The notes under the pieces are model-generated. The model had not been told where the DNA came from and searched no databases. It saw nothing but the letters and a program-made list of their open reading frames with translations. 64,000 nucleotides of DNA from Paenibacillus sp. USDA918EY (GTDB taxonomy: Bacteria; Bacillota; Bacilli; Paenibacillales; Paenibacillaceae), in assembly GCF_009870825.1 (NCBI RefSeq), contig NZ_WTWY01000003.1:248001-312000 (forward strand), read 5' to 3'. Positions 32,552-41,236 of the stretch are shown here, one piece after another. The translations under genes and the position numbers were made by a program. Position 1 is the stretch's first letter; each line of letters starts with the position of its first letter.

Positions 32552-32826
32552 GTTATTACTCGCCGGGTTTGGTTGTCGTCGAACTATGCAGTTTCGTGTT
32601 CCGCGGGACTTGTCGGTATACGGTACACAGGAACTGCCTCCCTTCATCAACCCATTCCCGGCGTCAACATTCGTGATATCGAAGAGTTGCGGATCCGAAA
32701 TCTTGAACAGTTCCCAAGCCTTGCATCATGCGTTCAAGATGGATTTGTATATTTCACGTTTTTGCCGATTGGGTATTATAAATTTTTTTAGGTCATACGT
32801 GGTCACTTGGCAGATTCCATATATTC
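32552..32826. other. Intergenic stretch with a possible coding remnant
   Basis: Plus-strand segments read GTQELPPFINPFP (frame of 32550) and PGVNIRDIEELRIRNLEQF (frame of 32573). They look protein-like but need a frame change and have no usable start. Not identified. Confidence 0.35.
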
Positions 32827-32871
32827 AAAAAAGCTCCTGAATCATCGCAAGGATGAATTCAAGAGCTTTTC
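32827..32871 (-). terminator. Terminator of tRNA-Leu copy 2
   Basis: AAAAGCTCCTGAATCATC pairs with GATGAATTCAAGAGCTTTT with one mismatch; a near-copy of the stem at 14196. Confidence 0.85.
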
Positions 32872-32884
32872 TTTGTTGCTGTGA

Positions 32885-32969
<85 letters not shown>

Positions 32970-33266
32970 ATATCGGTCATCGTCTTCGTCGAAAGTGTTC
33001 TTTCGCGGCGACAAGATAGATCATACCATGACAAGCCTATCAGCGTCAAGCATTTTTCGTCAAAAAAAGTTTTTGAGAATACAAAAAGCCAACCTTGCCC
33101 TTCGTAAATGCTCCATCCCTCTCTAATAAAAACAGGCATATCCGCAAAGCGCCCGTTCCGGCGGCGTTCCGGACATGCCCGTGTTTCTGATCATATGATA
33201 CAAAACGCAAGTGCACTATCATTTCCGATTTACGGTTTGGCGGGAACTTCGTCCCCTTTTACCCGT

Positions 33267-34358
33267 TTACCCTTTTACCGAACCGCCCATCAAACCTCTG
33301 ACGAAATATTTTTGCAGCAGGAAGAAAATCGCCAGCGGCATCAGCATCGAGATGAAGGCGGCCGAGGTCAGCAGATGCCAGTCGTTTCCGCGCGAGCCGA
33401 CCAGGTCGGCGATCTTCATCGACATCACCTGCACGGCCGGCTGGTTGCCGATAAAAATGAGCGACACCAAATAATCGTTCCATACCCAGAGGAACTGGAA
33501 AATGCCGATCGAAGCAAGCGCAGGCACGGACAAAGGCAAAATCAGCCTGCTGAAAATGGTAAAATGGCTTGCCCCGTCGATAAACGCGGATTCGAACAAA
33601 TCCTTCGGCAGCTGGCTGATAAAGTTATACATAAAATAGGTGACAAGCGGCAGTCCGAAAGCCGAATGCGCCAGCCAAATGCCGAGGTAGCTGCCGTTCA
33701 GGCCCAGCGCGGTAAAATCCTTCAGCACGGGAATGAGCGCCACCTGCAGCGGCACGACCAGCATTGCGATGATGACCGCAAATATCGTTTTCCGGCCGGG
33801 AAAACGCAGCCAGGCGAAGGCGTAAGCGGCAAACGAAGCGATCAGGATCGGAATGACCGTAGCCGGAATGGCGATTGTCAGCGTGTTCCAGAACGCTTGC
33901 GAAAGCCCCGTTCCTTTTTCCTTCGTTTCGCTGCCGTCCGGTCCTTTCAGCGTATATTCTTTGCCGGAAATGACGTTTTTGTAGTTGTCGAGCGTCAGCG
34001 TGGTGCTGGCCACCCAGCCCGGCTTCTGCACGCTGATTTCGCGGCTTCTGCGGTTTTCCCAGATGAGGCGCTCGTCACCCGACTTCACGCCCGCTTTCAG
34101 CTGGTCGTCGGAGTAGGTTTTGCCGTTCACCTCGATCGGCTGGCGCAGGTCCACGTCCTTGGACAGCTTGATCGTATCCGTCGTTTTCCATTCCTGATGC
34201 GGGAATACCTTCCACCAGCCGGTCTGAAGAATATCCGCGGCGGGTCTGAAGGAAGAAATCAGCAGGCCCACGGTCGGAATGAGCCAAATGAAGCAAATGA
34301 TGCCGAGGACGAGGTTGACGAGCCACTTTTTGCCCTTTTTCTTTTTTCTTCCGGCCAT
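33267..34358 (-). CDS. Carbohydrate ABC transporter permease, AglG-like (MalG family)
   Basis: 363 residues. Helix 1 (residues 12-33, LVNLVLGIICFIWLIPTVGL) is followed by an unusually long extracytoplasmic insert of about 120 residues (WKVFPHQEW through KEKGTGLSQ) before helix 2; this insert is a feature of AglG-type alpha-glucoside permeases. The cytoplasmic EAA loop is ESAFIDGASHFTIFSRLILP, and the C-terminus GLMGGSVKG is typical. The ATG follows the stop of the partner permease without a gap. The ATPase (usually a shared MsmX) is not encoded here. Confidence 0.92.
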   Translation of the reverse strand: MAGRKKKKGKKWLVNLVLGIICFIWLIPTVGLLISSFRPAADILQTGWWKVFPHQEWKTTDTIKLSKDVDLRQPIEVNGKTYSDDQLKAGVKSGDERLIWENRRSREISVQKPGWVASTTLTLDNYKNVISGKEYTLKGPDGSETKEKGTGLSQAFWNTLTIAIPATVIPILIASFAAYAFAWLRFPGRKTIFAVIIAMLVVPLQVALIPVLKDFTALGLNGSYLGIWLAHSAFGLPLVTYFMYNFISQLPKDLFESAFIDGASHFTIFSRLILPLSVPALASIGIFQFLWVWNDYLVSLIFIGNQPAVQVMSMKIADLVGSRGNDWHLLTSAAFISMLMPLAIFFLLQKYFVRGLMGGSVKG

Positions 34359-35441
34359 TTAGAATCCCCCCTGCTTGCGGATTTGGCGAAGGTTGAAGTA
34401 GATCACAGGCAGCACCGCGATCAGGAGCACAATCGCCAGCGTCGAACCGTACCCGAAGTTGCGGTACATGAAAAACTGCCGGTAGAACTGCGTCGCCACC
34501 ACTTCGGTGTCGTATTGGCCGCCCGTCATGACCATGACGACGTCGAATATTTTCAGCGTGAACACGATAATCGTCGTCGTGACCGTCAGCAGCGTGGTCG
34601 AGATATACGGAATGATGATGCGGAAAAAGATGCGGATCTCCCCCGCCCCGTCCACGCGGGCCGCTTCCAGGATATCGTCGGGAACGCCTTTGATCGCCGC
34701 CGAAAAAATAACCATCGCAAAGCCTGTCTGCATCCAAATGAGGATGATGATCAGGAAAAAGTTGTTCCATGGCTGAAGCATGGTCACCCAGGCCTGCGGC
34801 TCGCCCCCGAAAGCGATGACGATCGCGTTCAAGAGGCCGATCTGCTCGGTGCCGGGCTGGTAATAATAGACGAACTTCCAAATGACGCCCGCAGCCACAA
34901 AGGAAATGGCCATCGGCATGAAAATAATCGATTTTGCGATCCGCTCATAACTGCTCCGGTCCGCAAGAATGGCGATGAGCAGCCCGAAAGCCACGCAGGC
35001 CAGCGTGCCGACGAATACCCACAGCAGGTTGTTGCGCAAAGCAGTCGCGAGCAGCCGGTCGCTGAAAATCGCCAGGTAGTTGCCCAGACCGACGAACTTA
35101 TCAGAAGATGCATTAAAAAAGCTTAAATACAGCGTCCGCAGCGCCGGCAGCACCAGCAGCCAGCCCAGCAGAAGCACCGCCGGCCCGATAAAAACAAACG
35201 GCAAAATCCGACGGCTGATGTGCTCCGGAAACTGCTCCGCCGCCCAACTGAACGAAAGATACAGCAAATAAACGCCCGCGACTCCCCATAGAACCGCAAA
35301 CAGCGCCGTCAGCAGCGGATTCAGCGTCGAATCCCGGAAAAACCAAAAGATGACGCCATGAACGAGAAGATTAAGCAGCAGCACCGCGACAAAGAGCAGT
35401 ACGGCTATCAGGCTGAATTTGGTTTTGGCTTGCGTATTCAT
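34359..35441 (-). CDS. Carbohydrate ABC transporter permease, AglF-like (MalF family)
   Basis: 360 residues with about eight helices: two N-terminal helices and a loop (residues 1-75) before the six-helix core, as in AglF. The EAA loop reads EAARVDGAGEIRIFFRIIIP. The core includes SSYERIAKSIIFMPMAISFVA, close to AglF. It forms the heteromeric channel with the next gene product and takes sugar from the binding protein encoded upstream. A terminator lies between the binding-protein gene and this one. Confidence 0.92.
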   Translation of the reverse strand: MNTQAKTKFSLIAVLLFVAVLLLNLLVHGVIFWFFRDSTLNPLLTALFAVLWGVAGVYLLYLSFSWAAEQFPEHISRRILPFVFIGPAVLLLGWLLVLPALRTLYLSFFNASSDKFVGLGNYLAIFSDRLLATALRNNLLWVFVGTLACVAFGLLIAILADRSSYERIAKSIIFMPMAISFVAAGVIWKFVYYYQPGTEQIGLLNAIVIAFGGEPQAWVTMLQPWNNFFLIIILIWMQTGFAMVIFSAAIKGVPDDILEAARVDGAGEIRIFFRIIIPYISTTLLTVTTTIIVFTLKIFDVVMVMTGGQYDTEVVATQFYRQFFMYRNFGYGSTLAIVLLIAVLPVIYFNLRQIRKQGGF

Positions 35442-35542
35442 AAGTCATTCCTGCCCTTCGATATCCGACATCCCTTTCAGCGTTGGCAAGCCTGGCGGAA
35501 CGGGTTAAGCCCTTGAGGGAATGATCGGACTAGAATTCTTTC

Positions 35543-35579
35543 AAAAAAAGGGGCGGCCGTCGGCCGACTACCGCCCCTT
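35543..35579 (-). terminator. Terminator between binding protein and permease genes
   Basis: AAGGGGCGG and CCGCCCCTT arms with a GC-rich loop; on the minus strand the stem ends in seven T. It should reduce permease transcription relative to the binding protein. Confidence 0.8.
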
Positions 35580-35608
35580 CCCGTCGATTAAATCACAATA
35601 AATTGCCG

Positions 35609-37027
35609 TTATTTGCTGTCCCAGCCCTTTTGAATCTGCTTCAATGCTTCGTCAAGGTTGACCGTTCCGCTAACGTAGTCGGTCATGCCTTTCCAGAAGG
35701 AGCCTGCGCCGACTTTGCCCGGCATCAGGTCGGAGCCGTCGAAGCGGAGCGTTGTTGCGTCCTGGACGAGTTTCGCCATCCGTCTGTCGGATTCGGAGTT
35801 GTACCAGTCGAGCGATGCGTCGTTCATCGGAGCGATGACGCCGCCGGATTGCACCCAAGTTTTGATGGACTCGCCCGTCGTGAAAAACTCCATGACGGCG
35901 CGCACTTCCGGACGGTCGTTAAACATCGCGTAAATGTCGCCCGCCACGAGCACCGGTTTGCCGTATTTCTCGTCGATCGGCGGCAGATAGAACCAGTCGT
36001 AGTCCTGGTCCACTTTCGCGGTTTCAGGGAAGAAGCTGGTAATGAAGTTGCCCGTCAGGTTAAACCAGGCTTTCGGCGGATTTTCGAACATCGGCTTCGG
36101 CGCATCGCCAAAGGCCGTCGTCACGATCGATTTGGTGCCGCCGTACACGTAATCCTTGTTCAACCAGATTTTGGACATGATTTCGAAAGCGTTTTTGACC
36201 TCAGGCGAAGTGAACGGCAGCTCGCCCTTGACCCATTTGTCGTAGTTTTCCGGCGAGGTCGTGCGCAGCATGATGTTTTCGATCCAGTCGGTTCCCGGCC
36301 AGCCGGTGGCCGCGCCGCTTTCGATGCCGATCGCCCATGCAGGATCTCCGTCCTTGGCGATTTGCTCGGTCAGGGCCATCATCTCATCCCAAGTCTCCGG
36401 CACTTTGTATCCCGCTTCGTCAAACTGCTTTTTCGGATACCAGACAAGGCTTTTTACGTTGCTGCGGTTCCAGATGCCGGCCATGATCTTGCCGTCTTTG
36501 CCGTCCATGGTCCCCATGTCCAGCCAGCTTTGATTGTAATTTTTCTTCAGCTTTTCCTGGTCGAGAATGTTCGTCAGATCGACGACTTTGCCGGTTTTCG
36601 CGATCGAGGCGAGCAGGCCCGGCTGCGGGAAGTCGGCGATATCCGGCGCGTTTCCGCCGTCGACGCGGACGTTGATCGTCGCTTCGAACTCCTTGGAGCC
36701 TTCATACTGGATGTCGATGCCCGTTTTTTCCTCGAAATCCTTGATGCTTTCTTCGAATTTCTTCTGGTCGACGTCGACGAACGGTCCGAACATCGTCACC
36801 TTCGTGCCCTTATACTTGCCCTGCATCGCCAGCTCCAGCGGCGATCCGTCTTTGCCGGTTTCAGGCGGTGTGGTGGTCTCGGTCGTTTCTTTATTGTCTC
36901 CCCCGGAGGCTGCAGGCTCTTTCGTCGGCCCCGCATCTCCCGAACCGCCGCAAGCGCTCAGCATCATCGTAAAGGATAGGCAAAGCGAAAGCAGCAGCGA
37001 GGTTTTGGCTTTTTTTGCTTTTGTCAT
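35609..37027 (-). CDS. Carbohydrate-binding lipoprotein, AglE-like
   Basis: 472 residues from the ATG at 37027 (AAAAGGGG upstream); the frame extends 40 codons further into intergenic sequence. A lipoprotein signal ends in MMLSACGGSG, with a Thr/Glu-rich linker to residue 60. The solute-binding fold starts at GTKVTMFGPFVDVDQKKFEE. The order binding protein, AglF, AglG and the content (DWFYLPPIDEKYGKPV) suit an alpha-glucoside transporter, but the sugar is inferred. An 18-bp LacI-type palindrome lies about 300 bp upstream, between it and its LacI gene. Confidence 0.9.
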   Translation of the reverse strand: MTKAKKAKTSLLLSLCLSFTMMLSACGGSGDAGPTKEPAASGGDNKETTETTTPPETGKDGSPLELAMQGKYKGTKVTMFGPFVDVDQKKFEESIKDFEEKTGIDIQYEGSKEFEATINVRVDGGNAPDIADFPQPGLLASIAKTGKVVDLTNILDQEKLKKNYNQSWLDMGTMDGKDGKIMAGIWNRSNVKSLVWYPKKQFDEAGYKVPETWDEMMALTEQIAKDGDPAWAIGIESGAATGWPGTDWIENIMLRTTSPENYDKWVKGELPFTSPEVKNAFEIMSKIWLNKDYVYGGTKSIVTTAFGDAPKPMFENPPKAWFNLTGNFITSFFPETAKVDQDYDWFYLPPIDEKYGKPVLVAGDIYAMFNDRPEVRAVMEFFTTGESIKTWVQSGGVIAPMNDASLDWYNSESDRRMAKLVQDATTLRFDGSDLMPGKVGAGSFWKGMTDYVSGTVNLDEALKQIQKGWDSK

Positions 37028-37325
37028 ACTCAAACATCCCCTTTTTATATTAGGCTGAAAAACATCGGTTGAAATTTGCCCGTGCGCAGTTGAAATTTTT
37101 CGCGAAAATCGGCCGGTAACGGCGGCCCCCAACCCCGCAACTATCATGAACCAATGCAGCGGATGCGCGGATCACCTCCTTGCAGAATCAAGGATATTTT
37201 CAAAATACAGCGTTTTCATAAAGACGAGGAACATAAAAGGAACAAAATGATACATGTTCTTGAATTCATTGTTATGCGAACTATGTTTATTACCCGGCTG
37301 CGGCGGAAGCGAAAACAAACTTCGC

Positions 37326-37343
37326 TTTGAAAAGCTTTTCAAA
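37326..37343. promoter_or_regulatory. LacI-type operator upstream of the AglE-like gene
   Basis: TTTGAAAAGCTTTTCAAA, a perfect 18-bp palindrome between the LacI gene and the binding-protein gene. A related site lies at 38383. Confidence 0.8.
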
Positions 37344-37360
37344 CCTGCGCCGCAAAAACC

Positions 37361-38365
37361 TCATTTTTCCCGCGAGGACTCTCTGACAATCAATTTATGC
37401 TCCATCTTTTCCCTTAGAACCTCGACCTTGCCCGTCGTCACCAATTCGTGAAGCTTCTCGGCCGCGCGGTATCCCATGTCGTACATCGGCTGCGCGATCG
37501 TCGTCAGCTTCGGAACGAACATGTTCGCAAACCGCAGGTTGTCGAAGCCGACCACCGATACCTGTCCGGGAACCAATATGTTGCGGTCTTTCAAATACGA
37601 AATGACGCCCATCGCAAATTCGTCGGCCACGCAAAATACGGCTGTCAGCCCGGGGTATTCCGTAAACAGTTCATGCGCCGCCTGATAGGCCTGTTCGAAC
37701 CTGTGAGCGGCTCCCTTCACCTTTTTCACGTTCCCGTCCAGTCCGGCTTCCATCATCGCTCTGGCGAATCCCTGGAATCGGGGCGGGCCGGAAATGGAAT
37801 TTTCGTGGTCGAAGCCGATCATTCCGATTTCCCGGTGGCCAAGCTCGACGAGAAATTTCGCCGCGTCGTAAGCCGCCTTCTCGTCGTCAATCTCCACGCA
37901 GGGCACCTCGAATTCATCGGAATGGGTCGACAGCAGCACGAACGGAATTTTGCAGCGGACAAGTTTTGCGTAATACTCCGGAAACATCATGTCGCTTGCG
38001 AACACGATTCCGTCCACCTGCTTTTCGTGAAAAGCGTCGATGTACGACAGCAGCCGATGCCGGTCCCTGTCCGTGTTGCAGATCATCAGGCTGTACCCCA
38101 GCTTAATGCATGCATCCTGCATGCCCCGGATGATGCCGGTGTAGAATACGTTTTCGATATCCGGAATCAGCAGGCCGAAAGTAAAGGATTTGTTGTAAAT
38201 CAGTCCGCGCGCAAACGAGTTCGGCTGATATTGAAGTTTCTCAATCGCCTCCAAAACGCGGATCCTTTTGCTCTCGTTGACCGACTCAGGCGCATTCATC
38301 ACCCGGGAGACGGTGCTGATGGATACCGCCGCCATTTTGGCAACATCTCTAATTGTTGGCTTCAT
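37361..38365 (-). CDS. LacI family transcriptional regulator of the Agl-like transporter
   Basis: 334 residues from the ATG at 38365 (AAAGGAAG upstream). The HTH is TIRDVAKMAAVSISTVSRVM with the hinge helix RGLIYNKS. The periplasmic-binding-like ligand domain starts FTFGLLIPDIENVFYTGIIRG. The gene lies directly upstream of the AglE-like gene and has operator-like palindromes on both sides, so it probably represses both itself and the transporter until an alpha-glucoside binds. A cre-like site upstream suggests catabolite control as well. Confidence 0.92.
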   Translation of the reverse strand: MKPTIRDVAKMAAVSISTVSRVMNAPESVNESKRIRVLEAIEKLQYQPNSFARGLIYNKSFTFGLLIPDIENVFYTGIIRGMQDACIKLGYSLMICNTDRDRHRLLSYIDAFHEKQVDGIVFASDMMFPEYYAKLVRCKIPFVLLSTHSDEFEVPCVEIDDEKAAYDAAKFLVELGHREIGMIGFDHENSISGPPRFQGFARAMMEAGLDGNVKKVKGAAHRFEQAYQAAHELFTEYPGLTAVFCVADEFAMGVISYLKDRNILVPGQVSVVGFDNLRFANMFVPKLTTIAQPMYDMGYRAAEKLHELVTTGKVEVLREKMEHKLIVRESSREK

Positions 38366-38382
38366 CGTCAAAACTTCCTTTA

Positions 38383-38454
38383 CAAGAAAACCTTTTCAAG
38401 GCGATTATAGCAAGGGATTTTATCATTGGCAACACATTTTTTAAAGCGCTTACA
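38383..38454. promoter_or_regulatory. LacI-type site and cre-like site before the LacI gene
   Basis: CAAGAAAACCTTTTCAAG (38383-38400) is an imperfect version of the palindrome at 37326. TTAAAGCGCTTACA (38441-38454) fits the CcpA cre consensus TGWNANCGNTNWCA at nearly all positions. Confidence 0.6.
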
Positions 38455-38545
38455 ACAATCGGGAGTCCTCTTCCCTCAAACGCAAAAAAGGCCCCGTATA
38501 TGGGACCTTGGCATGACCGCCGTGAAAACACGCTGCGCAAATGCT

Positions 38546-39115
38546 TCAGCTATACAGCCGGCCCGGCTGATGTTCCGGCACCGATTTGTACATTTGCTGC
38601 ATCGGCTGCAGCACATCCTGCGAAGCGGGAGCGGTCGCATAGTAACCTCTGGAAGCCATGTACTGCCATACTTCGAAGGCTTGATGCGAGCACATTTGGA
38701 ACGCGCTTTCCAAAAACGAGCGGAGCTGCGGCGTGGAGCATTCGAAGGCGGACCAGGCATATTCACGGCCGGCGCGTTTTAACGTCAGCAGGTACGAAGT
38801 CGCGATCGCGCGGTCGTCCAGCTGATGAAGCTTGACCTGCGGCTGCAGCGGCGGATACGGCTGCGGATTCATCGTCGGCATCGGCGGATTCATCGGCATG
38901 GACGGAACGTTGAGCCGATCCGGCGAACTGAAGCGGTTTGCGTATTCGACCTTCATGTTATAGTCCTGGACATGCACGGCATAGTGGCGGGTAATCATGT
39001 TCCTTAACACGGGATCCGTCGCCTGATCGATGAAAAGCGCCATGCTTTGGATGGAATTCGTGCAGCTGAGAAGCAGCTCGTTGAGCTCATGGGCTTCGTG
39101 TGAACCTAAAGGCAT
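38546..39115 (-). CDS. CotF-type spore coat protein
   Basis: 189 residues. The family helices are visible: LNELLLSCTNSIQSMALFIDQATDPVLRNMI at the N-terminus and AFECSTPQLRSFLESAF near the end, with a Pro/Met-rich linker (residues 70-95) between. CotF proteins are ferritin-like four-helix proteins of the spore coat. The ATG follows AAAGGAG. The finding supports an endospore former. No sigma-E or sigma-K promoter could be assigned with confidence. Confidence 0.88.
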   Translation of the reverse strand: MPLGSHEAHELNELLLSCTNSIQSMALFIDQATDPVLRNMITRHYAVHVQDYNMKVEYANRFSSPDRLNVPSMPMNPPMPTMNPQPYPPLQPQVKLHQLDDRAIATSYLLTLKRAGREYAWSAFECSTPQLRSFLESAFQMCSHQAFEVWQYMASRGYYATAPASQDVLQPMQQMYKSVPEHQPGRLYS

Positions 39116-39171
39116 CGTTTATTCTCCTTTGCAATTTCTGGATCGAGTTACCGTCCTATAAATTTCGCTTT

Positions 39172-39477
39172 TTATCCCGAAATTATGCATGGGATAGGCC
39201 ACACCGTGGCCGAAGCCGCGCTGACAAGCAGCCCCATCAGGCTCGTGCCCGCAAAAAAATCCGTTCTCCGTACGTTGAGTCCCAAAGCAAACGGAAAGCT
39301 CTGCCCCTGAACGATCAAACTGCACACAAAAATATAAATATATATCGAAGAGATCCTGCCCGAAGTGATATTTTCTTCACCATGGGTTAATACGCCTATG
39401 AACAGGTTGACCACAAAGCTGAACAATAAAATGACCCACGGGATATAAATCCAACTCCATTTGTCCTTCCAATGCAT
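39172..39477 (-). pseudogene. Truncated ABC-2-like permease
   Basis: 101 codons from the ATG at 39477. KDKWSWIYIPWVILLFSFVV and FPFALGLNVRRTDFFAGTSL are the first helices of a family of about 250-residue exporter permeases; the frame stops right after SAASATVW, in the middle of the third helix. Its partner ATPase gene is truncated from the other side (39503-39752). Only a two-and-a-half-helix stub could be made. Confidence 0.65.
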
Positions 39478-39502
39478 TTTTTCATAACCCCTGCCATCCG
39501 GT

Positions 39503-39752
39503 TCATCCCAGTTCAGCCACCTTTCCATTCGTTTTGCCGTTCGTCAAATGAACAATAAGCTGCTGCAGCGATACGGAGACCAGTTCAATGCCTTGCGCTT
39601 CCGCCTGCCGCCGCTCCGCCGCGCTTACATTTCCCAGCACGGACACCGACGCCAGCCCGCCGATCGACTCCCGTTGTATGATCTGTTTCCCTGCCGCAAA
39701 AGCGCTGACGGCAGCTCGATGTATGCCAAAACCATCCTTTTGTCAACCGGGA
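39503..39752 (-). pseudogene. C-terminal remnant of an ABC transporter ATPase
   Basis: The minus strand, open from about 39752, reads AAGKQIIQRESIGGLASVSV and then SVSLQQLIVHLTNGK to a TGA at 39503. This is the post-ABC tail (strand-helix with VSLQQLFVHLT) of DrrA-type ATPases; the Walker A, signature and Walker B parts are gone. Its stop overlaps the region of the permease start, as in intact ATPase/permease pairs. Confidence 0.6.
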
Positions 39753-39803
39753 AAATAAAAAAGGGCTGAGCCGCGTCAAAATTGACTTGGGCCAACCCAC
39801 ACA

Positions 39804-39819
39804 TTTGTCTGCAGACAAA
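39804..39819. promoter_or_regulatory. Perfect palindrome upstream of the Crp-type gene
   Basis: TTTGTCTGCAGACAAA, 16 bp, 99 bp before the start. It may be the binding site of the Crp/Fnr-type protein, though it is not the classic TGTGA-N6-TCACA. Confidence 0.5.
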
Positions 39820-39917
39820 AATAATCATCAAGTTCGTCCTGCACGTCATGATATGATAGAAGCAAAGTTTACCGGCGCCATCCCGGATCATCCAAACAAT
39901 CGAAAAGGTGGGAAAAG

Positions 39918-40592
39918 ATGAGCATAGAGATAATAAAAGATACGAACCTGCTGGAGGTTTTCCCCTGCCTTGGCGGTCTTTCTCAGGAGGAATGGACAAA
40001 AGCGCAGCCGTTCGCAAAACGGTTCCCAGCGAAATCGAAAATATTCCAGCGGGAGGATGCGGCGGTGTACGGCATGTTTCTGCTCAGCGGAACGGCCCGG
40101 ATTACGGTGATTCACGAAAACGGGGACGAATCGGTACTAAACAGGCTTTCTGCGGGAGAAATCTGTTCGCTGCTTGTGCTTAGCGGTCTGAGCGGGCGGG
40201 ATTATCCCGGCTCTTTGATTGCCGAAACGGACGTGGACGCGCTGTTCGTACTTCGAAGCCGTTTCTTGCACTGGGTACAGTTCCACGAACCGTTCCGCAG
40301 CACCGTTTTCGGAGGTTTGCTCGAAGGTACGCTCCGGATGATCGACATGATGGGGGTAAAGGAGCGAATCCCCGTAGAAAAGCGGCTCGCCAGAGCGCTG
40401 TTGCGCGTTACCACGGATCAGGAGCCGCTCGTAGCCGCGACGCATCAGGAGTTGGCCGATGAAATCGGTTCGGCGCGCGAAGTCGTGTCCCGAACCCTGC
40501 TAAAGTTTGCACGCAGCGGCTGGATCGAAACCGGACGGGGCTGGGTGAAAATCATACAGAGAAACAAGCTCGACCATCATCTTTGTGACTAA
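39918..40592 (+). CDS. Crp/Fnr family transcriptional regulator
   Basis: 224 residues. The cyclic-nucleotide-binding fold spans residues 15-120 (FPAKSKIFQREDAAVYGMFL, then GTARITVIHENGDESVLNRL), and the C-terminal Crp-type HTH is ATHQELADEIGSAREVVSRTLLKF. There is no N-terminal Cys cluster, so it is not an oxygen-sensing Fnr; the phosphate-binding cassette of true Crp (RGE.SA..AL) is not recognisable, so the signal is unknown. It lies 83 bp before a peroxiredoxin-like gene in the same direction. Confidence 0.9.
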   Translation: MSIEIIKDTNLLEVFPCLGGLSQEEWTKAQPFAKRFPAKSKIFQREDAAVYGMFLLSGTARITVIHENGDESVLNRLSAGEICSLLVLSGLSGRDYPGSLIAETDVDALFVLRSRFLHWVQFHEPFRSTVFGGLLEGTLRMIDMMGVKERIPVEKRLARALLRVTTDQEPLVAATHQELADEIGSAREVVSRTLLKFARSGWIETGRGWVKIIQRNKLDHHLCD

Positions 40593-40675
40593 GTCACAGA
40601 AGGAGCGGCAACTTCTTTGATAATTTTAGTGCACGGGCCAAACGCCTACAACCGATCATCAAGGAGGAATTCACG

Positions 40676-41236
40676 ATGAACAATCAGCTCCGTCCAGGAG
40701 ACGCCGCCCCATGGTTTGAAGCAGCGGATCAGAACGGCAATCCCATCACGCCGGGCACCTATTCGGGCCGCAAAATTTTGCTTGCCTTTTTCCGCAACTC
40801 CGCTTGCGCTTTATGCAATTTACGGGTACAGCAATTTATCCGGCGATATGAAACATGGAAGCGCCAAGGGATGAAGATCGTCGCCTTTTTCGAATCTCCG
40901 GAGGCAAACCTCCACAAATACGTGGGGCAACAAAATGCCCCTTTCCCGCTTATTGCCGATCCTCAAGCGGAAATCTACGCGCGGTATGGCGTCGAGTCTT
41001 CGGAAGCGAAAATGAAGGCAACGTTAGCGCAGCCGGACATTCACGAAATTACGGCCCGGGTTGAAGCAGCCGGATTCAAACTGATTCCGGAGGAAGGCTC
41101 CAACTTCAACCGGATTCCGGCCGAATTTCTGATCGATGAACAAGGGATCGTTCAGGTCGCCTACTACGGCAGTCTCATTACCGATCATTTGCCTTTTGAG
41201 GCGATTGACCGGTTTGCTGCACAATCCCGATCATAA
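40676..41236 (+). CDS. Peroxiredoxin-like (AhpC/TSA) family protein
   Basis: 186 residues with a thioredoxin fold: PGDAAPWFEAADQNGN, then KILLAFFRNSACALCNLRVQQF, which holds a CxxC (Cys-Ala-Leu-Cys) rather than the PxxxTxxC of classical peroxiredoxins. The rest (LIADPQAEIYARYGVE, FLIDEQGIVQVAYYG) follows the AhpC/TSA-like order. It probably acts as a thiol reductase or peroxidase in the cytoplasm. AAGGAGG precedes the ATG. Its 3' end overlaps the convergent O-methyltransferase gene by 59 bp. Confidence 0.88.
   Translation: MNNQLRPGDAAPWFEAADQNGNPITPGTYSGRKILLAFFRNSACALCNLRVQQFIRRYETWKRQGMKIVAFFESPEANLHKYVGQQNAPFPLIADPQAEIYARYGVESSEAKMKATLAQPDIHEITARVEAAGFKLIPEEGSNFNRIPAEFLIDEQGIVQVAYYGSLITDHLPFEAIDRFAAQSRS

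Noticed and set aside
33108..35126. 672-codon open frame opposite the Agl-like permeases
   Set aside because: Mirror of codon usage on the other strand; composition dominated by His, Arg and Gln, no domain.
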